Assembly: GCA_021405325.1 (NCBI GenBank)
Contig: QWII01000071.1
Location: 1 to 50,806, forward strand
Length of the DNA: 50,806 nucleotides
Source of the DNA: Caldilinea sp. CFX5
Lineage (GTDB): Bacteria > Chloroflexota > Anaerolineae > Caldilineales > Caldilineaceae
Direction of reading: 5' to 3'
How positions within the stretch are numbered: the first letter of the stretch is position 1; every line of letters starts with the position of its first letter. Both the position numbers and the translations under genes were made by a program. Below the pieces are notes generated by a model that did not search any database, was not told where the DNA came from, and was given only the letters and a program-made list of their open reading frames with translations. Below are positions 16,147 to 24,300 of the stretch, piece after piece.

Positions 16147-17550
16147 TTACTCCTGGCCCGACTTTTGGTTTTCAACCGTTGGCGTCACTGTGGTTGTCAC
16201 AGTGGCTGTCACTGTGGTTGTCACTGTGGTTGTCACAGTGGTTGTCGCTGTGGCCGTGATGGTTGGCGTGACCACCGAAGGCACGGTGCCGCCGGGCGCT
16301 ACAGTGGGCGTCACGGCGGAAGTGATCACAACAGCAACCGTCTCCGGCAGCACCCCTTCCGCTCGAATGCCGTTGGGCTTGGCGACCTGGGGTTGAATTG
16401 GGTAATTGCCCTCGGCCAGACCGTTGACATCCAACAGGACATAGACATCGTCAGAGCCTAACGAACTGAGCAAATTTAACGGCCCGCTCAGAATGACATC
16501 CACCGTATCGGGAACATAGGTCGCGCGTAAGCCTGGCCCCAAATTGGTTACTAATGGCTTGAGGGTAATCGTGCGCCCATCTTCTACCGGCAGGATTTCG
16601 GCCACCACTGATACGCTGTTACCCTCGGAAGCATTGACCCCTGCCGGTAGTTTAAGGTCAAGGGTCGTCCGAATGTTTTCTTTAGCGCCATCCAACGGCA
16701 GCGGCGCGGTCTCAACAACGCCCGGCACCTCTTCCAGGGCATTGACCGGCCCATAGAGGACAACGCTCGACGGCGTGGCCGTCACCCGCCCTAGCCGATA
16801 GCCGTAGGCCAGGTCACCGGTCAACTTGACGCGCACCGCGACCGGGCGCTGGCCCGGCCAGCGCGCCACCGGAATCGTCACCGCCACCTCGCTCGGTTGG
16901 GCCGTCACATTGGGGACGTTCTGATTCTGACGATTGACTAGTTGCAGCTCCTCAAAGCGCTCAACCTGGCTGCTGGCGCCCCGCAAATAGACCGCCGCCA
17001 CGGCTCCTGTGACCGCATTCACCTGCGCCGCCGGCCCCTGAATGGTGACAACCGTTGGACTGATGACGGGTTGCTGCCAGGCGTAACCGTAGGCGGCGTT
17101 ATCCATCACCGCGACTTCGGTGGCAATGGTTTTGGTGATGACGGTGTCCAGTTGCACACGCAACTGTCCCCGTTGCACCTCGATGACATCCACATTGGGA
17201 TCATCTTTTTCAATCTGAATCGGTACATCATATGAACCTTGACCTAACCCACTCAGATCAATGTAAGCCGAAATATCACGCGGGCGTAAGCGGGCCCACG
17301 AAGTGCGCGGCGCCCGCAGCACGAGACGTACATACTCTTTACTCAGATCCTGAATCGGCTGTAATTGACTTTCGTCCAGCCCACGCACCTCCACCGGCAC
17401 GGTTTCGGGAAAATCCTGCGTAATCAGCGGATTGACTTCATTGATGGCAATCAGCCAGACAATCGTGCCCATGATCAGCGACAGCAGCAGCGTGCTGAGA
17501 TGGCCGAACGCGTTGCTGCCAAAGCTGCGCAAACTTTGTCTATTTTGCAT
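16147..17550 (-). CDS. cdaR: YbbR-domain protein, CdaA regulator CdaR
   Basis: A 467-residue protein with one N-terminal TM segment (about 18-38) and four YbbR-like beta domains outside the membrane (repeated patterns such as VRLVLRAPRTSW and VVLYGPVNAL). YbbR/CdaR proteins bind CdaA and tune c-di-AMP synthesis. The C-terminus after about residue 415 is a run of Thr-Val-Thr repeats encoded by an imperfect tandem repeat at 16180-16265. The gene begins one base after cdaA ends. Confidence 0.88.
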   Translation of the reverse strand: MQNRQSLRSFGSNAFGHLSTLLLSLIMGTIVWLIAINEVNPLITQDFPETVPVEVRGLDESQLQPIQDLSKEYVRLVLRAPRTSWARLRPRDISAYIDLSGLGQGSYDVPIQIEKDDPNVDVIEVQRGQLRVQLDTVITKTIATEVAVMDNAAYGYAWQQPVISPTVVTIQGPAAQVNAVTGAVAAVYLRGASSQVERFEELQLVNRQNQNVPNVTAQPSEVAVTIPVARWPGQRPVAVRVKLTGDLAYGYRLGRVTATPSSVVLYGPVNALEEVPGVVETAPLPLDGAKENIRTTLDLKLPAGVNASEGNSVSVVAEILPVEDGRTITLKPLVTNLGPGLRATYVPDTVDVILSGPLNLLSSLGSDDVYVLLDVNGLAEGNYPIQPQVAKPNGIRAEGVLPETVAVVITSAVTPTVAPGGTVPSVVTPTITATATTTVTTTVTTTVTATVTTTVTPTVENQKSGQE

Positions 17551-17551
17551 A

Positions 17552-18322
17552 TTATACTCGATAAAAGTTGCTCAAAATGGTGCGCAAGACCCCCGTTTCC
17601 ACACGTAAAATCCGTCCATTTTGTGCAACTGACACAGAGCCGCGCTCCTCGGAGATGACAATGGTGAGGGCGTCGGTCTGCTCGGCAATGCCAAGCGCCG
17701 CCCGGTGCCGCGTCCCCATCTGTTTGTCGCTGAGTTCATTTTCCGAAAGGGGCAAGACACAACTGGCCGCGATCACGCGATCACGGCGGATCACCACGGC
17801 GCCATCATGCAAAGCCGTATTGGGGAAAAAGATGGTGGTCAACAATTCAGCGGTAATCTCGGCATTGAGCGTCACGCCATGAACGGCAACATCATTTAAC
17901 CCCGTCGTCCCTTCAAAGACAATGAGTGCGCCATGCCGCCGTTGCACCAACTGCTCCACGGCTTTGAGTACTTCACTGATGACACTCTGGGTGCCGGTAT
18001 TGTCAACGCGCCGGCCAAACAAGGGCGCCGACCGCCCCACCCGCTCTAAGGCTCGGCGCAATTCCGGCTGGAAGATCACCGGGATCGCCACCAGGATCAC
18101 TTGCATACTCTGACCGAGCAGCCAGTTAAAAGCGCTTAAGTCACTGATTTGGCTGACAACCGCCGTGGCGAGGGCAATGAGCAGAATGCCGCGCAAGAGC
18201 TGCACTGCCTGGGTTCCATGAAAAAAGCGCAGCAAAATATAGAAAACCAGGGAGACCAGGGCAATGTCCAGAACATTCTGGAAATCTTTCAAGCGGCTCA
18301 GCGAGGCCAAAATCTCAGTCAT
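17552..18322 (-). CDS. cdaA: diadenylate cyclase CdaA
   Basis: A 256-residue membrane enzyme that makes c-di-AMP from two ATP. Three TM segments lie within residues 20-90, followed by the DisA_N cyclase domain with LHDGAVVI (DGA motif) and GTRHRAALG (RHR motif). Full length. First gene of a cdaA-cdaR-der run. Its product may control K+ and osmolyte handling; no c-di-AMP receptor was recognised nearby. Confidence 0.95.
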   Translation of the reverse strand: MTEILASLSRLKDFQNVLDIALVSLVFYILLRFFHGTQAVQLLRGILLIALATAVVSQISDLSAFNWLLGQSMQVILVAIPVIFQPELRRALERVGRSAPLFGRRVDNTGTQSVISEVLKAVEQLVQRRHGALIVFEGTTGLNDVAVHGVTLNAEITAELLTTIFFPNTALHDGAVVIRRDRVIAASCVLPLSENELSDKQMGTRHRAALGIAEQTDALTIVISEERGSVSVAQNGRILRVETGVLRTILSNFYRV

Positions 18323-18398
18323 CTTTGCGTATACGCCTCAATGCAGCCAAAAGTTGCGTCTGCCTCGCTCGGCTGCGACAGTTTCATACATAAGTTGG

Positions 18399-18437
18399 TT
18401 CGTTCGTTGGTTGAGCTTGTCGAAACCAACGAACGAA
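18399..18437. repeat. inverted repeat with TTGAGCTTGTCGAAA loop
   Basis: Arms TTCGTTCGTTGG (18399-18410) and its complement (18426-18437) flank a loop that is the reverse complement of TTTCGACAAGCTCAA, one base different from the loops at 11088 and 19550. Confidence 0.8.
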
Positions 18438-18469
18438 TCAACCACACGTCTAAAGTGCGTAACTCCCAA

Positions 18470-18506
18470 CCCGCTCTGCGCCAGTCCGTGACTGGCACAG
18501 AGCGGG
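18470..18506. repeat. palindrome, CCGTGAC family
   Basis: CCCGCTCTG and GCCAGTC pair with GACTGGC and CAGAGCGGG, with a one-base difference beside the core. It lies just downstream of argF, whose stop is at 18537. The gap 18323-18536 contains only this and the 18399 element. Confidence 0.8.
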
Positions 18507-18536
18507 CTTAGTAGTTATTCAAGCGCCGGCTATTCG

Positions 18537-19484
18537 CTAGGCCAGAGGAACGCCACCTAGCAGGTGGGCCAGCACGGCTTTTTGCGCATGTAACCGATTA
18601 TGCGCCTGGGGGAAGAGCAGGCTCTGTGCGCCATCGGCTACCGCATCGGTGATCTCTTCGCCCCGGTGCGCCGGCAAACAATGAAGCACCTTCACTGCCG
18701 GGTTGCGCGTATGCGCCAGCAGCTTTTCATTGATCTGATAGGGCGGGAAGACCGCCAGGCGGGTTTCCCGCTCGGTCTCTTGCCCCATGCTCGTCCAGAC
18801 ATCGGTGTAGAGCACATCGGCGCCAATCACGCCATCCACATCATCGGTGACGGTGACATCGGCATCGGTCTGTTGGAGAACGCCCGGCTCCGGTTGGTAG
18901 CCGCGCGGTGCGACAATGCGCATGACCATCCCCGCTTTGCCGCCCGCCTGCATCAAACTGGTGGCGACATTATTAGCGCCGTCGCCGATGTAGACCAGTG
19001 TGCGACCGGTCAGATCGCCCATATCTTCCCACAGGGTCAGGAGATCGGCCAGCGCCTGACAGGGATGGCTAAAATCGCTGAGGCCATTGATCACCGGCAC
19101 GCTTCCCCACTCGGCCATCGCGACGACGAGCGCGTGTTCAAAGACACGGGCCATAATGCCATCGACATAGCCGCTCAGAACACGCGCCACATCCGGCGCA
19201 CTCTCCCGCGTCCCCAGCCCAACCTCTTGCGGGCTGATATAAAGCGCATGACCGCCCAGATGCTGCATTGCCATTTCAAAGCTGACGCGTGTGCGCAGGC
19301 TTGGTTTTTGAAAGACCATCGCCAATGATTTGTCGCTCAAAAGCGGCGTATTGCGCCCCAGACGCGCCCGTTCCTCTTTGAGCGTCTTCGCCAACCGCAA
19401 TAGCCCCCAGAACTGTTCCGTGGAGAGATCGTGAAGATCGAGAAAATGTGTAAGTGCGGGGATCGAATTCGTCTGCGTTGCCAC
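18537..19484 (-). CDS. argF: ornithine carbamoyltransferase
   Basis: A 315-residue enzyme of arginine synthesis that condenses carbamoyl phosphate with ornithine. Motifs: [13 protein letters not shown] (carbamoyl-phosphate loop, STRTR-like with K-P-S), [14 protein letters not shown] and [13 protein letters not shown] (HCLP). The GTG at 19484 was chosen because it yields [21 protein letters not shown], a family-length N-terminus. An upstream open frame to 19580 runs through the palindrome 19525-19589 and is unlikely to be translated. Confidence 0.92.
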   Translation of the reverse strand: MATQTNSIPALTHFLDLHDLSTEQFWGLLRLAKTLKEERARLGRNTPLLSDKSLAMVFQKPSLRTRVSFEMAMQHLGGHALYISPQEVGLGTRESAPDVARVLSGYVDGIMARVFEHALVVAMAEWGSVPVINGLSDFSHPCQALADLLTLWEDMGDLTGRTLVYIGDGANNVATSLMQAGGKAGMVMRIVAPRGYQPEPGVLQQTDADVTVTDDVDGVIGADVLYTDVWTSMGQETERETRLAVFPPYQINEKLLAHTRNPAVKVLHCLPAHRGEEITDAVADGAQSLLFPQAHNRLHAQKAVLAHLLGGVPLA

Positions 19485-19524
19485 CTGAAGATTGCTTTCT
19501 GTGTAAATGTTGGTTAGTTGGGTG

Positions 19525-19589
19525 GGTGGTGCGGTGGGTGGTGCGGTGGTTTCGACAGGCTCAACCACCGCACCACCCACCGTACCACC
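19525..19589. repeat. 25-bp inverted repeat with TTTCGACAGGCTCAA loop
   Basis: Arms 19525-19549 and 19565-19589 differ by one base and are built of GGTGGTGCGGTGG-like units. The loop 19550-19564 is identical to that at 11088-11102. Confidence 0.85.
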
Positions 19590-19595
19590 TACCTT

Positions 19596-20360
19596 TTACG
19601 AAAAACGCGTATCGTTAATAATCAACTGAAACTCACAACCCAAAAAGCGCACGGCCTGGCGCACCATGGTCATGCGGCTGAGAAAGATTTCAAAGTATTC
19701 GATCACCTGGGCATACTCGGTGTCGATTTGCAGTTCCAGGGCAATCACCTTCTCATCAGCGCGCACACGGACAAAGCTACGGGTGGCGGCATAGTTGACC
19801 CGGTCATGAATGTCAAAGGTCGCCATATCCGGGTTTTGCACACGGCTACGATGCACATCCGATTTGTCAGCGATGATGAGGGCAGCGGAGATAGCGTTGG
19901 TTGCCAGGCCGCGCTCCTCTTCATGGTTGCCGATGGCGTTCATAATAATGGCACATTCATCCGGCTCCATCCCCATGCGCGACAACATGTGCCAGGCCAT
20001 CAAACTGCCGCTCAACGCATGGTTTTCACGATGAATGGTGTTGCCGATGTCATGCAGGTAGCCGGCAATGTTCGCCAGTTGACAGGTGCGCTCATCATGA
20101 CTCAACCGTTCCAGGATGTTGGCGGCGATGTTGCCCACCAGCCCGGCGTGGCGTTGCCCATGTTCCGTATAGCCGATCCCGCGCAACGTTGCATTGGCGC
20201 TACGAATCAAGCTGATCACTTCCGGGTCGCGCCGCACCTGTTCAATGGTCACTTTGGCGGTTGCCGGCGGCGTGCCATTGGGCCGACCAATGAGCGTCTG
20301 GTTAGCCGCTGTCTGAACGACAACCGGTTCCGGCGTCTGTTTTTCTACAACCCCATTCAT
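19596..20360 (-). CDS. HD-domain phosphohydrolase-like protein
   Basis: A 254-residue protein. HD motif residues are visible: HGQRHA (first His), AGYLHDIGN (HD pair), NHEEE and [10 protein letters not shown], together with [11 protein letters not shown] proteins hydrolyse nucleotides or cyclic dinucleotides. The C-terminal quarter (about 175-254) is a separate alpha-beta segment I do not recognise. ArgF follows on the same strand 111 bases downstream, across a palindrome. Confidence 0.75.
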   Translation of the reverse strand: MNGVVEKQTPEPVVVQTAANQTLIGRPNGTPPATAKVTIEQVRRDPEVISLIRSANATLRGIGYTEHGQRHAGLVGNIAANILERLSHDERTCQLANIAGYLHDIGNTIHRENHALSGSLMAWHMLSRMGMEPDECAIIMNAIGNHEEERGLATNAISAALIIADKSDVHRSRVQNPDMATFDIHDRVNYAATRSFVRVRADEKVIALELQIDTEYAQVIEYFEIFLSRMTMVRQAVRFLGCEFQLIINDTRFS

Positions 20361-20417
20361 CTAGTTCTATCCTTTCCACGTAATGCGATGCGCACCCAGG
20401 CTGCTAGTGCAGTCACA

Positions 20418-20510
20418 GTAGGACAGTAAGACAGTAAATCAGTAGGACAGTAGTTCAGTAACCCAGTAGAACCATGACTGCCGCACTGACTTACTGTCTT
20501 ACTGTCCTAC
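20418..20510. repeat. inverted repeat built of AGTAGGACAGTAAG units
   Basis: Arms 20418-20443 and 20485-20510 (one mismatch) consist of short tandem ACAGTA units. Related units fill 28309-28390 and 29025-29080. The right arm touches the stop codon of the membrane protein gene at 20510. Confidence 0.75.
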
Positions 20511-21427
20511 TAGTTGCCTTGACCAACCGCCCAAGCGCTCAGAAGCAGCGCCGCCAACCAGATAAAGTTGAGCCGCCGCAAATTTTGGCCTTGATAGATC
20601 GCCAGCCAGGTGGGTAACCAAAGCAAGATCAGAAAGGCCAGCCACAAGGGCGCCTGCACGAAGAGCAGCACACTGACCATCCCCATTGCGGCTACCCCTA
20701 ATAATAGCAAACCCCACGGGTCGGCGCTGGAACGCAGATTACGCCCTTCGCCCCAATTGTGGAGCGTCCAAAAGGTAATTAAGAGCAGGTAGAGCGGTCG
20801 CTCCCCGGCGCCGCTTGCCGGCGGGAAGAGGTTGAGCGCCAAAGTGGCCGGCAAGGCCACTGTGACCAGGCTATGCAAGAAATTGGCCGAGCTATTGAGG
20901 GTGCGCCGTACAATCCACGCCAGCACACTGGCCAGAAAGACAGCCCCGGTCAACCAGATCGCCAGCGGATCCAGCACCGCCGCCACCACCAGCGCCAACA
21001 GCAAACTGGGCAACCCCACGCGAAAGAGCAGCGGCACCGCGCGCACATAGTTCCAGTCAAAGAGCCGCGCCGCCGGCGAACCCGGTTTCAGATAGGGCAG
21101 CCAGACCGGTCGCGGGGCGACTCTGGTTTGCAGCGGTAACAATTCATCCCGCCCCGCCGCCAGCCGCCAGATGCTACCCCAGATCGGATCGACCAGCAAC
21201 AACAACAAGATGATCGTGCGCCATTCGCCGGTGAAAGCTTGCCAGCCCAAGCCGGTCGCCAACAGCGCCGCCACCGTCGCCCAAGCCGCCGTCGGTCGCC
21301 AGGGGAATTGCTCCAGCCAAAACTGGGCATTGAGCGTAGCGCTGCTGCTAAAGGTCATCTCCTGCTGGTCGGTTGTTACCGCCGTCGGGATCGCCGGTGG
21401 TATGGGTCTGCGTAATGATCTGGTCAT
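20510..21427 (-). CDS. polytopic membrane protein, unknown function
   Basis: About 305 residues with seven or eight hydrophobic segments after a Pro/Thr-rich N-terminus, among them WATVAALLATGLGW, TIILLLLLVDPIWGSIW, LPSLLLALVVAAVLDPLAIWL, VTVALPATLALNLF and NFIWLAALLLSAWAV. No transporter motif seen. It may start later, at MTFSSSATLNAQF. It lies 130 bases beyond the GH13 gene on the same strand. Confidence 0.6.
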   Translation of the reverse strand: MTRSLRRPIPPAIPTAVTTDQQEMTFSSSATLNAQFWLEQFPWRPTAAWATVAALLATGLGWQAFTGEWRTIILLLLLVDPIWGSIWRLAAGRDELLPLQTRVAPRPVWLPYLKPGSPAARLFDWNYVRAVPLLFRVGLPSLLLALVVAAVLDPLAIWLTGAVFLASVLAWIVRRTLNSSANFLHSLVTVALPATLALNLFPPASGAGERPLYLLLITFWTLHNWGEGRNLRSSADPWGLLLLGVAAMGMVSVLLFVQAPLWLAFLILLWLPTWLAIYQGQNLRRLNFIWLAALLLSAWAVGQGN

Positions 21428-21435
21428 AGATTCGG

Positions 21436-21567
21436 CCTTGAAATAAATTTCAGGCTAACAGCCAAAGTCGACTAATGAGCGTTGCGAATTTATTTCGGTA
21501 ATCGTAGGGGCGTGCCCTTGCGGTCGCCCCAGAACGCTTGAGTTATCAGCCTGAAATTTATTGCAAG
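21436..21567. repeat. long inverted repeat enclosing a GTAGGGGCG element
   Basis: CCTTGAAATAAATTTCAGGC near 21436 pairs imperfectly with GCCTGAAATTTATTGCAAGG ending at 21567, which includes the GH13 stop codon. Between them lies GTAGGGGCGTGCCC..GGTCGCCCC (about 21505-21531), a hairpin of the kind also seen at 38311. Confidence 0.65.
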
Positions 21568-23060
21568 GCTGCACCCAGCTCCGTCTCCGCTACCAACACA
21601 ACCGCATCGCGTGCAGGGACGACGAGGTTGCTCACCTTGCCCCCTTGCATCTGCATCTCACCAGCACGGCTCGGCCAAACGTGACGATAGCGCTGATCCA
21701 CTCCTTGCAGTGCGTTGACGGTCAAATCGACCGTGACCGGCTGCCGGCCACTGTTGAAAATAATAAGCGCGGAAGCGTCGGCTGTCGTCCGCCGAAAAGC
21801 GTAAATTCCATGATCGGCTTGGAGTGTTTCATAATCACCCAGGCTCAGGACCGGATGCTGGTGACGCATAGCAATGGCCCGGCGGTGGAAAGCGAGCAAG
21901 CCCTCGTCCCACTGGCGCTGATCATGCCAGGGGAAGGCGGCGCGACAGTAGGGGTCGGTGGCGCCGGTCAGGCCGATTTCGTCGCCATAGTAGATACAAG
22001 GAGCGCCGGGCATGGTCATCTGGAAGAGGGTACAAAGCCGGAGTGCGCTCTTGTCCTCATTGACCGTCCAGAGCGTGCGCGCGGTGTCGTGGCTATCCAT
22101 GAGATTTAACTGACTCTGGATCACCGGCCAGGGGTAGAGCGCCAGCATCTGTTCCACCGTCTTGGCAAAGGCCGGCGCCGTCAGGGGCGCCAGGTGAAAG
22201 CCGCCGGGGTGGTAATCCATCCGCAACGTCTCGGCGGCAAAGAAGCCCAATGCCGCCCGGCTGAAGATGTAATTCATCACGGCGTCAAACTTATCGCCGC
22301 GCAACCACTCCTGGGCGACATGCCAAATCTCACCGACAATGTACGCATCGGGGTTAGCCGCTTTAACCACCCGGCGGAAATCCTGCCAGAAGGCTTCATC
22401 CTTGATCTCTTCCGGCACATCCAAGCGCCAGCCATCGACGCCAAAGTCGATCCAGTAGCGCGCCACGTCCAGCAGATAGTCACGTACACCGGGGTTGGCA
22501 ATGTTAAATTTGGGCAGCGCCGGAATGCCCCACCAAGCGGCATAGTTGATCTTCTCCGTGCCATCCGTGGGGTAGGGGCGCAGCGGCCAATCTTCAACTA
22601 TAAACCAGTCCAGATAGGGCGAATTGCCGCCACACTCCAAAATGTGATGAAAGGCCCAGAAGCCGCGACTAGCATGGTTAAAGACGCCATCCAACACCAC
22701 CCGCATGTTGCGGGCATGGGCGGCCGTCAACAGGGCGCGTAACCCCTCTTTCCCGCCAAGCAGCGGGTCAATTTCCAGGTAATCAAAGGTGTGATAGCGG
22801 TGGTTGGCCGCCGACGAAAAGATCGGGTTGAGATAGAGCGCTGTGATCCCCAAGTCTTGCAGATAATCTAACTGCTCCACAATGCCATAGAGATCACCCC
22901 CCTGAAAGCCTTGTTCCTCCGGCGGTGTTCCCCACGGTTTCAAGGTGATGCCGCGCGGATGGCGCATCTGCGCGCCACGGGCAAAGCGATCGGGAAAGAT
23001 TTGATAGAAAACGGCCTGTTTGACCCAGGCCGGCGTCTGCACCGTTGCTACTGCTGTCAT
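21558..23060 (-). CDS. glycoside hydrolase family 13 (neopullulanase/cyclomaltodextrinase-like)
   Basis: A 500-residue alpha-amylase-family enzyme without a signal peptide, so probably cytoplasmic. GH13 conserved regions: DGVFNH (I), GWRLDVPEE with the nucleophile Asp (II), GEIWH with the acid Glu (III) and MDSHD (IV). The opening WVKQAVFYQIFPDRFARG is typical of maltogenic amylase/neopullulanase types, but the separate N-terminal CBM34-like domain is missing. It should cleave maltodextrins or cyclodextrins. Follows the integrase-like gene by 8 bases. Confidence 0.9.
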   Translation of the reverse strand: MTAVATVQTPAWVKQAVFYQIFPDRFARGAQMRHPRGITLKPWGTPPEEQGFQGGDLYGIVEQLDYLQDLGITALYLNPIFSSAANHRYHTFDYLEIDPLLGGKEGLRALLTAAHARNMRVVLDGVFNHASRGFWAFHHILECGGNSPYLDWFIVEDWPLRPYPTDGTEKINYAAWWGIPALPKFNIANPGVRDYLLDVARYWIDFGVDGWRLDVPEEIKDEAFWQDFRRVVKAANPDAYIVGEIWHVAQEWLRGDKFDAVMNYIFSRAALGFFAAETLRMDYHPGGFHLAPLTAPAFAKTVEQMLALYPWPVIQSQLNLMDSHDTARTLWTVNEDKSALRLCTLFQMTMPGAPCIYYGDEIGLTGATDPYCRAAFPWHDQRQWDEGLLAFHRRAIAMRHQHPVLSLGDYETLQADHGIYAFRRTTADASALIIFNSGRQPVTVDLTVNALQGVDQRYRHVWPSRAGEMQMQGGKVSNLVVPARDAVVLVAETELGAALQ

Positions 23061-23068
23061 GGTTAGTA

Positions 23069-24034
23069 CTACCCCTGTCCGGTCAGTTTTAAGATCTTTT
23101 CACGGGTCTCGCGCCAGGAAATTTTACTAAGCCCCATTTTCTGGCGCAGACGGTCTTCCGGCATCCCACGGCGAAAATCGCGCACGGCGCAGGTCCAACG
23201 CAAGGTCTCAAAGCCGACCTGGGTGTGGTGAATTTCCGCCTTGCGCCCCACCTCATCCAGCACATATTCCAGATTACGCGGCGTACATTCAAAGAGAAAA
23301 TTCTGCGGCTTGTACTCAGTGAGATATTGCTGGAAGACTGTCGCCAGATTGGGATCGAGCGCCATGGTGCGGTTTTTGTGGGCGTGGCGTTCATCCGGGT
23401 AGCGCACCGTCAATTCAATGATATCTGTGCGGGCGAGATCCACATCGTTGACCAGGAGGCGCGCACACTCGGCCTTTTTCATCCCGGTCTGCAAGAGCAG
23501 ATTGATGAGCAGATAGGGGCGCGCATCGGGCTTATTACGATCCCAGAGATAATCCTGGGCCGTGCGCACCAGTTGACTGATCTCACTGTCACGCAGGATG
23601 ATAGGCAGCGGTGTGCGCGCCGGCTGTTGGATCACCGGTTCCGCCGGGTCGGTGCCGATGACGCCAATGCCGTGAATCCAACCAAAAAAGACCTTGATGG
23701 TGGTGATGCGCCGGGCCAGACTTTTGGCGCTACAGGGCTTGCCCCGCTCATGTTGCAGCCATTCGAGAAAGTCGTAGAGATGCTGTGTATTGACTTGATG
23801 GAGACGGGTCTCCCGCCCCAAAAAGTCTTGGACGATTTTTAAGTCATTGCGAAAGGCTTTGATCGTATTGTCGCTAAAGCCTTTGCGCACCATATATTCA
23901 TCAAACGCGGCCACGGCTTTGACAAGAGTGCTATCAGCGCGCAAAGGCGGTGGCAATGCGGCTTCCTCCTTGTCGATTTGGGTCTTGTCGGTTTGGGTGG
24001 TTGGATTGACAATTGCGTTGTCGGTCATTGTCAT
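23069..24034 (-). CDS. tyrosine-recombinase-fold protein lacking catalytic residues
   Basis: A 321-residue protein with a SAM-like core-binding domain (VAAFDEYMVRKGFSDNTIKAFRNDLKIVQDFLG, about residues 44-77) and an integrase catalytic-fold domain. The residues that define the family are replaced: Arg I in TGLRxxE is Lys (TGMKKAE), the HxLR box reads FETLRWT without the His, the GHSS His is absent (MGLSKISW), and no Tyr follows in WRETREKIL. It may keep DNA binding without strand exchange. It lies upstream of GH13 in one transcription unit. Confidence 0.8.
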   Translation of the reverse strand: MTMTDNAIVNPTTQTDKTQIDKEEAALPPPLRADSTLVKAVAAFDEYMVRKGFSDNTIKAFRNDLKIVQDFLGRETRLHQVNTQHLYDFLEWLQHERGKPCSAKSLARRITTIKVFFGWIHGIGVIGTDPAEPVIQQPARTPLPIILRDSEISQLVRTAQDYLWDRNKPDARPYLLINLLLQTGMKKAECARLLVNDVDLARTDIIELTVRYPDERHAHKNRTMALDPNLATVFQQYLTEYKPQNFLFECTPRNLEYVLDEVGRKAEIHHTQVGFETLRWTCAVRDFRRGMPEDRLRQKMGLSKISWRETREKILKLTGQG

Positions 24035-24180
24035 TAGAAGATTCCTCCAAGTACAGAATCAGGCGAGCCGCGTGGCAGTGGCTCGGCCGGGAATAGGCTT
24101 TGCTTCGCGTAGTTGTAGTATATGCCCTCCTACGCATTCTGTCAAAGCCATCACCGCCAAATCTCCAGGCATAAAAAGGA

Positions 24181-24213
24181 TAGAGACGCAGCAAAGCGCT
24201 TGCCACGTCTCTA
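24181..24213. repeat. hairpin TAGAGACG/CGTCTCTA
   Basis: An 8-bp stem around a 17-base loop in the 265-bp gap between the integrase-like gene and hppA. The gap otherwise holds only the 24252-24300 palindrome and, probably, the promoter of the integrase-like gene. Confidence 0.5.
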
Positions 24214-24251
24214 TGTCTGTGACGCATCTTTAATTGAAGCAGAGCATCATC

Positions 24252-24300
24252 AATCATTAATGGAGAATCATTAACAATGAATGATTCTCCATTAATGATT
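24252..24300. repeat. 21-bp AT-rich inverted repeat at the hppA stop
   Basis: Arms 24252-24272 and 24280-24300 are perfect complements with a 7-base loop. It directly follows the hppA TAA (24300-24302) and is the likely terminator, although base composition differs from other palindromes here. Confidence 0.75.

Noticed and set aside
19485..19580. N-terminal extension of argF
   Set aside because: The extension would be translated from a palindromic repeat. A GTG at 19484 gives family length.
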